Assembly: GCA_024762745.1 (NCBI GenBank)
Contig: JANTGV010000088.1
Location: forward strand, 1 to 5,756
Reading direction: 5' to 3'
DNA: 5,756 nt
Source of the DNA: Sulfurimonas sp.
GTDB lineage: Bacteria > Campylobacterota > Campylobacteria > Campylobacterales > Sulfurimonadaceae
Positions 1 to 5,756 of this stretch are shown piece by piece. Within the stretch, counting starts at the first letter, position 1, and each line of letters starts with the position of its first letter. The notes beneath the pieces are model-generated. The model did not search any database. It was given only the letters and a program-made list of their open reading frames with translations, and was not told the origin of the DNA. The position numbers were made by a program, and so were the translations under genes.

Positions 1-1539
1 TTGTTTGATTTAAAAAAATATTCATCAGCAAATATCAAAAATGATATTTTATCTGGTTTGGTTGTGGCTGTTGCATTAGTACCTGAGGCTATTGCATTTA
101 GTTTTATTGCTGGTGTAAGCCCCATCGTTGGCCTTTATGCTGCGTTTATCATAGGACTTATCACATCACTTATTGGTGGTAAACCAGGAATGATTTCTGG
201 GGCCACTGGAAGTGTCGCTGTTGTTATGATAGGTTTAATGCTTGAAGCAAACGCAAAACTATCAGCTGCAGGTATGGTTGGTGAAGAGTTATATATCAAC
301 GCTCTAAACTATCTTCTTTTAGCAACTATCATCGCCGGTCTCATTCAGGTTGCATTTGGGCTTTTTAAACTTGGAAAGTTCATTCGTTTAGTACCACAAC
401 CAGCTCTGTATGGATTTGTAAATGGTCTCGCTATTGTTATAGCTATGGCACAGTTTAAGTTCTTTGAAGGAGAAGGTATCACAATGTACATCATTGTTGG
501 GGTTACGATGCTCATCATGTACTTACTTCCTAAGTTTACAAAAGTAGTACCATCTGGACTTGTAGCAATTGTACTTTTAACATTAATTGTCTATATTATG
601 CAGATTGATACTATTACTGTCGGTTCACTTGCTAACCTAAGTGAATTCAAAGGGCAACTTCCTCAACTTATTATTCCCGATACACTCTTTAGTATGGATG
701 CTATTCTTATGGTTCTTCCTTATGCAGTTATCATGGCTCTAGTTGGTCTTATTGAGTCTCTATTAACACTTGCTGTTTTAGATGAAATGAGTGGGACAAG
801 AGGAAGTGGAAACAAAGAGTGTGTCGCTTTAGGTTGTGGAAATATTACAAGTGGATTCTTTGGAGGAATGGCCGGTTGTGCTATGATTGGTCAGAGTATC
901 ATCAACTATACATCTGGAGGTCTAGGGCGTCTGTCATCTTTTGTTGCTGCTGTTGGTCTGCTTCTACTTGTAGTCTCGATGACAGATGTTTTAAATACTA
1001 TTCCTGTTGGTGTACTTGTTGGAATTATGTTCATGGTGAGTATAGGAACATTTGAGTGGTCAAGTTTTTCTCATCTTAAACATATGCCACGTTCAGATGT
1101 TTTTGTTATGATTGTTGTAACTATCATTACAGTAGTAGAGGACTTAGCAGTAGCGGTGATTGCAGGTGTGATAATCTCTGCTTTAGTATTTGCTTGGAAA
1201 CATGCACGTATATGGGCTAAAACACATACAGAGGATGATGGAACAAAAGTTTACTCTCTTGAGGGTCCTCTTTTCTTTGGAAGTGCTACAACTTTTTCAG
1301 ACAACTTCAGTGTAGACCAAGATCCACCTCGTGTAGTTATCGACTTTAAAAACGCAAGAGTTCTGGACTTCTCTGGTGTTGAAGCTATTGATACAATAGT
1401 AAAAAAATATCAAGACGCAGGAAAGAACATACTACTCCGTCATCTCTCAGCTGATTGTAAAGCTATCTTAAAACACGCTGGTCCACACTGCTCTTACGAA
1501 GAGGATGATCCAACTTACAAAGTTGCTATTAACTATTAA
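1..1539 (+). CDS. SulP-family inorganic anion transporter with C-terminal STAS domain
   Basis: The 512-residue product is an inner-membrane anion permease of the SulP/SLC26 family, whose members carry sulfate, bicarbonate or other small anions. The substrate cannot be read from sequence. The membrane domain spans about residues 15-402. It has the family's N-terminal signature (GLVVAVALVPEAIAFSFIAG, residues 19-38), then GLYAAF and SGATGS (66-71), and a conserved core at 250-311 (LIESLLTLAVLDE, then NITSGFFGGMAGCAMIGQS). A cytoplasmic STAS domain follows at about 416-496, with the typical VVIDFKNARVLDFSGVEAID strand-loop-helix (446-465). The length is usual for the short bacterial form. The first codon is TTG and lies on base 1 of the window, so neither a ribosome site nor a promoter is visible. 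The N-terminus looks naturally complete (MFDLKKYSSANIKNDILSG), but an upstream start cannot be excluded. The gene ends with TAA two bases from the stop of the converging neighbour. Family assignment is very secure. Confidence 0.95.
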   Translation: MFDLKKYSSANIKNDILSGLVVAVALVPEAIAFSFIAGVSPIVGLYAAFIIGLITSLIGGKPGMISGATGSVAVVMIGLMLEANAKLSAAGMVGEELYINALNYLLLATIIAGLIQVAFGLFKLGKFIRLVPQPALYGFVNGLAIVIAMAQFKFFEGEGITMYIIVGVTMLIMYLLPKFTKVVPSGLVAIVLLTLIVYIMQIDTITVGSLANLSEFKGQLPQLIIPDTLFSMDAILMVLPYAVIMALVGLIESLLTLAVLDEMSGTRGSGNKECVALGCGNITSGFFGGMAGCAMIGQSIINYTSGGLGRLSSFVAAVGLLLLVVSMTDVLNTIPVGVLVGIMFMVSIGTFEWSSFSHLKHMPRSDVFVMIVVTIITVVEDLAVAVIAGVIISALVFAWKHARIWAKTHTEDDGTKVYSLEGPLFFGSATTFSDNFSVDQDPPRVVIDFKNARVLDFSGVEAIDTIVKKYQDAGKNILLRHLSADCKAILKHAGPHCSYEEDDPTYKVAINY

Positions 1540-1541
1540 AA

Positions 1542-2999
1542 CTAGTTGAGAGTAACTTTTACAAAACTCTCCGGCCTAACAGATCTATACTTGGGCATAC
1601 TTTGACCCACACTTGCATTTATGTAAGTTGGGTCTGCTATCACATAATTTTTTCTACCTGCTCTGACACTATCACCTTTTAAGGGAATATAGAGTGCTGT
1701 CGCCATATGATCTCTATATTTAACACCTACTACACTATAACCAAAAAGCTCTTTTACAAGGTAAGAAAAAAGTACTGCCCTATCTTCACAATCTGATTTT
1801 TCAAAGTAGAGTGTCTCCTGTGCAAACATAACTTTCTCACGACCAAACTGCGTTTGATCTATTTCATACATAAAAGCATTTTGTACAAAGCTTAATACGA
1901 AGTTTAGAGCCACACTAGCCTTCATACCATCAATATGTTCTTTAATATCTCTGGCTATTTGAACATAACTCACCTTATCTAGTGGTGCATTGAAGAAAGT
2001 CTCATAATCTGCTTGTGGATAAGTCGCCATAAAGTCCAAAAGATTTTTATTATAATTGTAAGTAGTAGTAAAAAGTTTTCCATTACTTTCAAACTTTAAA
2101 ATCTTACTGCCTATACTACTGTTAAACTTTGGAAGCTCTTTTAGTGAGAGGTCTATTGCTTTAGTTGCCTCTGGATAACTTTTTTCGTATGAGTAGAGTC
2201 TTCCCAACCTACTCTTGGCATAATGAGAGAGTACATAAAACTTCTTACCTGAAAAGGTAAAGCTAGGCGTTGAATATATACTCTTCTTACTATAGTACAT
2301 AAGAGTTATCTCTCTTTGTGCAATCCCGACTTTTACATCATAACCAAGTTTATTAAAAAGAAACCATGCAAATAATTTTGCTTCATTTTGATTTTCATAA
2401 AGCTCTTGCGAGAGTTTTGTTACAAGCAGATAGAGCGCCCAGTCATTTAAAACCATAGACTCTTTTATATTTTTCAGAGAATTTACTATACCCTCGTACT
2501 CACTTGTTGCAGCCATTTTGAAAAAGTTTGCTATTCCTTCTTGATTTTCAGGAAAGAACTTTGCATTTTTTACACTTTTCTCAATAAAGAAATCTAAACG
2601 AGTCCCAAAAAAATCTAAACTTGCATCTGCTTTTTTATCTGACACAAGCGCTATTTTTGCTTTTTGATTCCCCTCTTTTGCAAGAGGTTCGATTTTTATA
2701 TTTACTTCCGGACCAACACCTTTAACTTCTGAAATATGAGCAGGCTCAATACTTTTTGGTTTAGGCTCTTTATAAAGAGCAGGAGTCATCTGAGACTTAT
2801 ACTCTTCAAACTGCTTTTTTAAGTAGTTATTGAAAACTTTGTCTCTTTTGTCTTTATAGTCGGTAAACGCCTCAGTCTGAACACGTTTAAAGTCTTTAAA
2901 ACTCTCAGCAGAAGTTATAGAAGTAAAAAGTAAAAATATTAGACTAAAATGGCCAAATAGCCTGAATAGCTTTAGTTCCCCATCCTTGTTTCGTCGCAC
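1542..2999 (-). CDS. Secreted transglutaminase-like cysteine protein encoded downstream of flgH
   Basis: From GTG at 2999 the product is 485 residues. The C-terminal part (about 365-460) is a transglutaminase/cysteine-protease-like fold. It has a full putative triad: Cys404 in KSDCEDRAVLFSYLV, His431 in YRDHMATALY and Asp456 in VIADPTY. Such domains cleave, crosslink or transfer acyl groups on proteins or peptidoglycan peptides; the reaction here is unknown. Residues 1-31 look like a signal peptide: basic start, hydrophobic FSLIFLLFTSIT, cleavage near TSA|ES. Residues 32-70 form a charged, aromatic-rich helical stretch (FTDYKDKRDK, then YLKKQFEEYK). Next come a lysine-rich linker and an alpha/beta region. 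I chose GTG 2999 because AGAGGGAG lies nine bases upstream. Another GTG at 3041 in the same frame would add 14 residues in front of the signal peptide. No in-frame ATG, GTG or TTG lies between 2999 and the mature region. The start is inside flgH (56-bp overlap), so co-transcription and a periplasmic role near the flagellar base are plausible inferences. Confidence 0.8.
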   Translation of the reverse strand: MRRNKDGELKLFRLFGHFSLIFLLFTSITSAESFKDFKRVQTEAFTDYKDKRDKVFNNYLKKQFEEYKSQMTPALYKEPKPKSIEPAHISEVKGVGPEVNIKIEPLAKEGNQKAKIALVSDKKADASLDFFGTRLDFFIEKSVKNAKFFPENQEGIANFFKMAATSEYEGIVNSLKNIKESMVLNDWALYLLVTKLSQELYENQNEAKLFAWFLFNKLGYDVKVGIAQREITLMYYSKKSIYSTPSFTFSGKKFYVLSHYAKSRLGRLYSYEKSYPEATKAIDLSLKELPKFNSSIGSKILKFESNGKLFTTTYNYNKNLLDFMATYPQADYETFFNAPLDKVSYVQIARDIKEHIDGMKASVALNFVLSFVQNAFMYEIDQTQFGREKVMFAQETLYFEKSDCEDRAVLFSYLVKELFGYSVVGVKYRDHMATALYIPLKGDSVRAGRKNYVIADPTYINASVGQSMPKYRSVRPESFVKVTLN

Positions 3000-3666
3000 G
3001 GTCCATATCTCCCTCTGTTTTATAAAGAATTTTCGCTTCACTCATTTTTGATGAATCTATATTATTATACTGGTCTATATCATATGGACGGATAACTCCG
3101 CTAATCTGAATAACCTGTTTTTGATCATCTATAAGAATCTCTCTCTTACCTGATATGAAATAATTTCCATTACTCAGTATTTTAACTATTCGAGCGGAGA
3201 TTGTAGTTGTAAAACTAGCATCCTTACTGGAACTACCAGCCCCCTCGAATGAACTAGTAGAGTCACTTTCAAACCCTATGCTTGAAAACCCATTGAGTCT
3301 ATCTGCAACACTAGTTACCGTCGAGTTAGCCCCCGTAGAAGTGAATGCACCACCACCAAGAGCTGAACTATCTGTTTTAGATAAGGATTTAGCACCAGTG
3401 TTTGAACTCTTAGCAGCTTCAGAAATGGCAACGGTAACTATATCATTTACATGCATAGCTTTATGGTCTGAAAATAGAGGATTGTCTCCCTGTCCAAAAA
3501 TACTACCTGTAGATACAAAATCTTGACTCTCCTCTTGTGCTGGCATCTGTTCAACATAAGGAGGTGGCTCAAAGTCAATCTCTGGATCTGTCAAATGTGC
3601 AGTACATCCACTCAAAAAAAATAGAGAGTAAAGAAGTGCCAAAGTCGTAAGTAATATTTTTTTCAT
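2944..3666 (-). CDS. flgH: Flagellar L-ring lipoprotein FlgH
   Basis: FlgH forms the L-ring, the bushing around the flagellar rod in the outer membrane of Gram-negative bacteria. The 240-residue product is close to the usual FlgH length. It begins with a lipoprotein signal (MKKILLTTLALLYSLFFLSG) and a lipobox LSGC with Cys21 as the lipidation site. The conserved FlgH blocks follow in order: GSIF (54-57), NPLFSD (62-67), VNDIVTV (73-79), NGNYFISGKREILID (166-180) and ISGVIRPYDI (189-197), then an alanine/lysine-rich segment near SSKMSEAKILYK. Between about 90 and 150 lies a Ser/Thr/Gly-rich stretch that is poorly conserved in the family. The ATG at 3666 is preceded by a weak AAGAGA site (3672-3677). 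A sigma-54-type promoter lies 42-57 bases upstream, matching the late-rod control of flagellar genes known in Campylobacterota. The last 56 bases also encode the start of the downstream transglutaminase-like gene. The usual partners flgI and flgA are not in the window. Confidence 0.96.
   Translation of the reverse strand: MKKILLTTLALLYSLFFLSGCTAHLTDPEIDFEPPPYVEQMPAQEESQDFVSTGSIFGQGDNPLFSDHKAMHVNDIVTVAISEAAKSSNTGAKSLSKTDSSALGGGAFTSTGANSTVTSVADRLNGFSSIGFESDSTSSFEGAGSSSKDASFTTTISARIVKILSNGNYFISGKREILIDDQKQVIQISGVIRPYDIDQYNNIDSSKMSEAKILYKTEGDMDRATKQGWGTKAIQAIWPF
3009..3016 (-). promoter_or_regulatory. Shine-Dalgarno site deciding the GTG start of the transglutaminase-like gene
   Basis: Read on the minus strand this is AGAGGGAG, nine bases before the GTG at 2999-2997. 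It lies inside the flgH coding region. It is the best ribosome-binding match near the possible starts and places the signal peptide close to the N-terminus. The alternative GTG at 3041 was not preferred because it puts extra residues ahead of the signal peptide. Confidence 0.6.
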
Positions 3667-3676
3667 TAAGATCTCT

Positions 3677-3704
3677 TTGATAGTAGTATATGTTTAGCTA
3701 TAAT
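3677..3704 (+). promoter_or_regulatory. Sigma-70-type promoter for the yqeY-like gene
   Basis: TTGATA (3677-3682) and a perfect TATAAT (3699-3704) are separated by 16 bases. The predicted start is near 3711, giving a leader of about 30 bases to the ATG at 3742. The -10 box lies between the sigma-54 element and its predicted start on the opposite strand, so the two promoters occupy the same DNA. Confidence 0.65.
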
Positions 3705-3707
3705 TCT

Positions 3708-3723
3708 AGCAATTTCAGTTCCA
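3708..3723 (-). promoter_or_regulatory. Sigma-54 (RpoN) -24/-12 promoter for flgH
   Basis: On the minus strand the sequence is TGGAACTGAAATTGCT. Against the sigma-54 consensus TGGCACG-N4-TTGCW it keeps TGG, AC, TTGC and the final T, with exact ten-base spacing between the GG and GC dinucleotides. Taking the C of GC as -12, transcription would start near 3697, giving a leader of about 30 bases before the flgH ATG at 3666. RpoN control of rod, ring and hook genes is established in Campylobacter and Helicobacter. No activator-binding site was identified. Confidence 0.75.
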
Positions 3724-3741
3724 TAAATAAGGATATACTTA

Positions 3742-4185
3742 ATGTCACTACGCGAAACAATTAACCAAGATGTAAAAGAGGCTATGAAAGCTAAAGATAC
3801 AAAAAAACGCGATGCTCTTCGTCTTTTAACAAGTGCTTTTAAACAGATAGAAGTTGATGAAAGAAAAGAGTTAAACGATGATGATGTAATCAAAATTATT
3901 CAAACACAGGTTAAACGCAGAAATGATGCTGCTAACCAGTACAAAGAAGCGGGACGTGATGATTTAATGCAAGTTGAGCTTGATGAGATTGCGTTTTACG
4001 AAGTATATTTACCAGCTCAACTGAGTGATGATGAACTTACTTCTGAGCTTCAAACTATTATCTCTAAAGTCGGGGCGTCTTCACCGAAAGATATGGGTAA
4101 AGTTATGGGAATGGCTTCTAAGGCTTTAGCTGGACGTGCTGATGGAAAACGTATCAGTGAGTGTGTAAAAACTCTTTTAAAATAA
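3742..4185 (+). CDS. GatB/YqeY domain protein
   Basis: This 147-residue cytoplasmic protein belongs to the stand-alone YqeY family, related to the tail domain of the GatB subunit of the tRNA-dependent amidotransferase. The tail domain binds tRNA, but the job of the free-standing proteins is not settled. The whole family pattern is visible: a helical N-terminus (LRETINQDVKEAMKAKD), DALRLLTSAFKQIEV (24-38), QVKRRNDA (56-63), GRDDL (71-75), EIAFYEVYLPAQL (82-94), KDMGKVMG (116-123) and GRADGKRISECVK (131-143). The length is normal. The start is well supported: TAAGGA at 3728-3733 lies eight bases before the ATG. A sigma-70-type promoter precedes it, diverging from flgH, so the gene is probably expressed constitutively and separately from the flagellar operon. 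It stands alone, with a convergent gene downstream. A specific role in Asn/Gln-tRNA amidation should not be assumed. Confidence 0.93.
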   Translation: MSLRETINQDVKEAMKAKDTKKRDALRLLTSAFKQIEVDERKELNDDDVIKIIQTQVKRRNDAANQYKEAGRDDLMQVELDEIAFYEVYLPAQLSDDELTSELQTIISKVGASSPKDMGKVMGMASKALAGRADGKRISECVKTLLK

Positions 4186-4191
4186 AAATAA

Positions 4192-4288
4192 TAATAACAA
4201 CTTTTTTATATATTGATATGCACTTGAGGGTTAAAGTCACCAATAAATATCTACAAGACGTTCACTGAGCTACAAAAAGTTGTTATTA
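4192..4288. repeat. Perfect 15-bp inverted repeat around a 67-base spacer (possible bidirectional terminator)
   Basis: TAATAACAACTTTTT at 4192-4206 is exactly complementary to AAAAAGTTGTTATTA at 4274-4288. The match stops on both the outer and inner sides. It fills most of the convergent gap between the yqeY-like gene and the Sel1 gene. Transcripts from either side would form the same 15-bp stem and then run into an A/T-rich stretch: CTTTAATACTTTTT rightward, TTATTTTTATTTT leftward. A two-way terminator is therefore the simplest reading. The stem is A/T-rich with only three G-C pairs, and the spacer is far longer than a normal terminator loop, so this reading is uncertain. A small insertion with terminal inverted repeats, or a structured RNA, are alternatives. 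The spacer contains no convincing gene. Confidence 0.5.
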
Positions 4289-4324
4289 CTTTAATACTTT
4301 TTAAAATTAATGTGTTTCTAGGTA

Positions 4325-5756
4325 CTATCCCTTTTTTAATTTCTTTTTTAAATCTACCATAAGTTTATAGGCATCCTTATCACCCTTTTCTGAAGCCATT
4401 TTGTACCAATAAAGAGCTTTATCATGATTAATCTTTGTTCCTGTTCCAAATTTATAATAATCTCCTAACTCCTTCTGGGCATGTGTACTCCCATTTTTTG
4501 CAGCTTTTTCACACCATTGGAATGATAAGGAGTCATCTTTTGGAATTCCTTCGTTTAAACGATACAAAACACTTAAATCATAATAGGCCATTATATTCCT
4601 TTGTGCAGCAGCCTTTTTTAGCCAATACATCGACTTTCTATGGTTTTTTTCTATTTTTCTATGTCCCCATAAGTAGTAGTGTCCCACATTATACTGTGCT
4701 CTATAATCCCCCTGTTCTGCTGCTTTTAAATACCATTTAAAAGCTTGTTTATCATCTTCTTTTTCTTCATACATATAACCAGTTGTATACTCTTTAGTGT
4801 CATTGTCATACGGCGGAAAACCTTTTACACTATAGGGTCCTGATGGTTTTTCTTCTAATGCATTATAAACACGGAAAACAGTCTCCAGATGCCAAAACAT
4901 TGCATCTTTATAGTTTTTTGTTGTGTAGTATTCACCATAGTCATAATTATTAGCTAACCTATATTGAACACTTACATCTCCCTTTTGTGCTGCTTTAACA
5001 TACCGCTGGAATGCCTTTTTATAATCTTCTTCAATACCATCATCTTCATAAGAAATTTTACCATCTGTATAGGCAGGACTATCGCTATCATATTCTGCAA
5101 CCTTTTCATACCACCTCTCTGCCTCTTTCCTATTTTTTGCAATACCAATGCCGTTATAATAAAAGTATGCTGTATTGTATTGTGCTACGGAATCACCTTG
5201 TTTTGCTGCTTCAAGGAACCAATATGCGGCTTGCCTGTCATCTCTTCTTACTCCATCACCTTTTTTATAAAGATTTCCTAATCTCAACTGTGAATATAAA
5301 TCACCCTGACTTGCTGCTTTTTTATAGAACTCTATTGCCTTGGGTATATTATGGTGTACTTTTTCCTGTGTCTCTCCTAGTATACGCTGTTCTTCTACCT
5401 TAACTGTATCCGCTACTTGATGAGATTGTGTACTTTTTTGTACTAAAGTCTCTTCGAGTTTTGACTCTTTTACTTGATCAAACAATATATAGGCACTAAA
5501 ACCTAAGACCATAGCGATACTTCCTAGTATTGCTACAAATGAGAATGGATTGTTTTTTGTCTCTGAGACAACAGCATGTGATGAATCTTCATCTACATTA
5601 TACATACTGAGCTGTGTCTGAATTTCCTGTAAACTCTTTGGTCTATTTAAAAGTTTGGGCGATGTCATACGGTTAACAAGCTTGCACATAACTATAGAAT
5701 AGTTGTCATCAGAAATAAGTTCCTCAACTTCTTGATCCCCTTCTAGCGGACTACCT
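4325..5756 (-). CDS. Membrane protein with Ser/Thr kinase C-lobe fragment, TM helix and Sel1 repeats (5' end cut by window)
   Basis: The frame is open to the right edge with no stop, so this is the last 476 codons of a larger gene. Residues 1-49 resemble the end of a eukaryotic-type Ser/Thr kinase domain: a G-x-P-x-E-G-D segment, then CKLVNRMTSPKLLNRPKSLQ, with Arg38 in NRP matching the invariant Arg of subdomain XI. The catalytic motifs would lie outside the window. A single hydrophobic helix follows (about 71-92, FSFVAILGSIAMVLGFSAYI). From about 137 to the end run roughly nine Sel1/TPR-like repeats of 36 residues (e.g. AFKWYLKAAEQGDYRAQYNV), two of them degenerate. Such helical solenoids usually bind proteins. 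If the kinase part is cytoplasmic, the repeats face the periplasm, as in a transmembrane receptor kinase. An ATG at 5689 could make a shorter Sel1-only protein, but the kinase-like residues upstream argue against it. The Sel1 call is secure; the kinase call is moderate. Confidence 0.85.
   Translation of the reverse strand, partial: GSPLEGDQEVEELISDDNYSIVMCKLVNRMTSPKLLNRPKSLQEIQTQLSMYNVDEDSSHAVVSETKNNPFSFVAILGSIAMVLGFSAYILFDQVKESKLEETLVQKSTQSHQVADTVKVEEQRILGETQEKVHHNIPKAIEFYKKAASQGDLYSQLRLGNLYKKGDGVRRDDRQAAYWFLEAAKQGDSVAQYNTAYFYYNGIGIAKNRKEAERWYEKVAEYDSDSPAYTDGKISYEDDGIEEDYKKAFQRYVKAAQKGDVSVQYRLANNYDYGEYYTTKNYKDAMFWHLETVFRVYNALEEKPSGPYSVKGFPPYDNDTKEYTTGYMYEEKEDDKQAFKWYLKAAEQGDYRAQYNVGHYYLWGHRKIEKNHRKSMYWLKKAAAQRNIMAYYDLSVLYRLNEGIPKDDSLSFQWCEKAAKNGSTHAQKELGDYYKFGTGTKINHDKALYWYKMASEKGDKDAYKLMVDLKKKLKKG

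Noticed and set aside
819..1055. Plus-strand open frame inside the transporter gene, rich in Cys and Trp.
   Set aside because: It is an out-of-frame reading of the conserved SulP core; its composition is not protein-like.
3278..3526. Plus-strand open frame opposite flgH.
   Set aside because: It lies wholly antisense to the well-supported FlgH reading and has no ribosome site or family resemblance.
3666..3893. Minus-strand open frame antisense to the start of the yqeY-like gene.
   Set aside because: It lies over a clearly real gene and the flgH promoter, and its translation is low-complexity with no family resemblance.
4218..4268. A 16-codon open frame (ATG to TGA) filling most of the spacer of the inverted repeat.
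   Set aside because: No Shine-Dalgarno site precedes it, the peptide is very short and has no recognisable character. A frame of this length is expected by chance.
4175..4307. TTTTAAAAT at 4175-4183 and 4299-4307 as a target-site duplication around a mobile element.
   Set aside because: The word is A/T-rich and almost palindromic, sits at unequal distances from the two arms (8 and 10 bases), and one copy overlaps the yqeY-like stop codon. Chance is a sufficient explanation.
4435..5403. Several plus-strand open frames opposite the Sel1 region.
   Set aside because: They mirror the repetitive Sel1 coding sequence. Their translations are rich in Phe, Leu, Cys and Ile with no domain, while the minus strand carries a coherent repeat protein.

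Overview
The window is AT-rich, about a third G+C, and tightly packed. It carries a flagellar L-ring gene behind a sigma-54-type promoter. FlgH, the YqeY protein and the SulP transporter all look like proteins of motile, sulfur-metabolising Campylobacterota such as Sulfurimonas. That assignment rests on general protein character and base composition, not on a database search, and is moderately confident to class level only. The window reads as chromosome. I see no transposase, integrase, tRNA, rRNA or CRISPR array.

Layout. Positions 1-1539 (+) encode a SulP-family anion transporter with a C-terminal STAS domain. It converges, with two bases between the stop codons, on a leftward pair: flgH (3666-2944) and an overlapping downstream gene for a secreted transglutaminase-like protein (best start 2999, stop at 1542). 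A 75-bp divergent promoter region (3667-3741) separates flgH from a rightward gatB/yqeY-type gene (3742-4185). That region holds a sigma-54-like -24/-12 element for flgH, interleaved with a sigma-70-like promoter for the yqeY gene. A 139-bp convergent gap (4186-4324) contains a perfect 15-bp inverted repeat around a 67-base spacer. The right end (5756-4325, -) is the 3' part of a gene cut by the window edge. Its frame stays open to the edge and encodes what looks like the tail of a eukaryotic-type Ser/Thr kinase domain, then a membrane helix, then about nine Sel1 repeats.

How the genes fit together. flgH and the transglutaminase-like gene overlap and probably share one sigma-54 transcript, which links a putative periplasmic thiol enzyme to late flagellar or cell-envelope assembly. 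The SulP transporter, the YqeY protein and the kinase-Sel1 receptor have no clear functional connection to that pair. I did not find a clear new multi-gene system. The points most worth a second look are the flgH-linked transglutaminase-like protein, the interleaved promoters, the kinase-TM-Sel1 protein and the inverted repeat.
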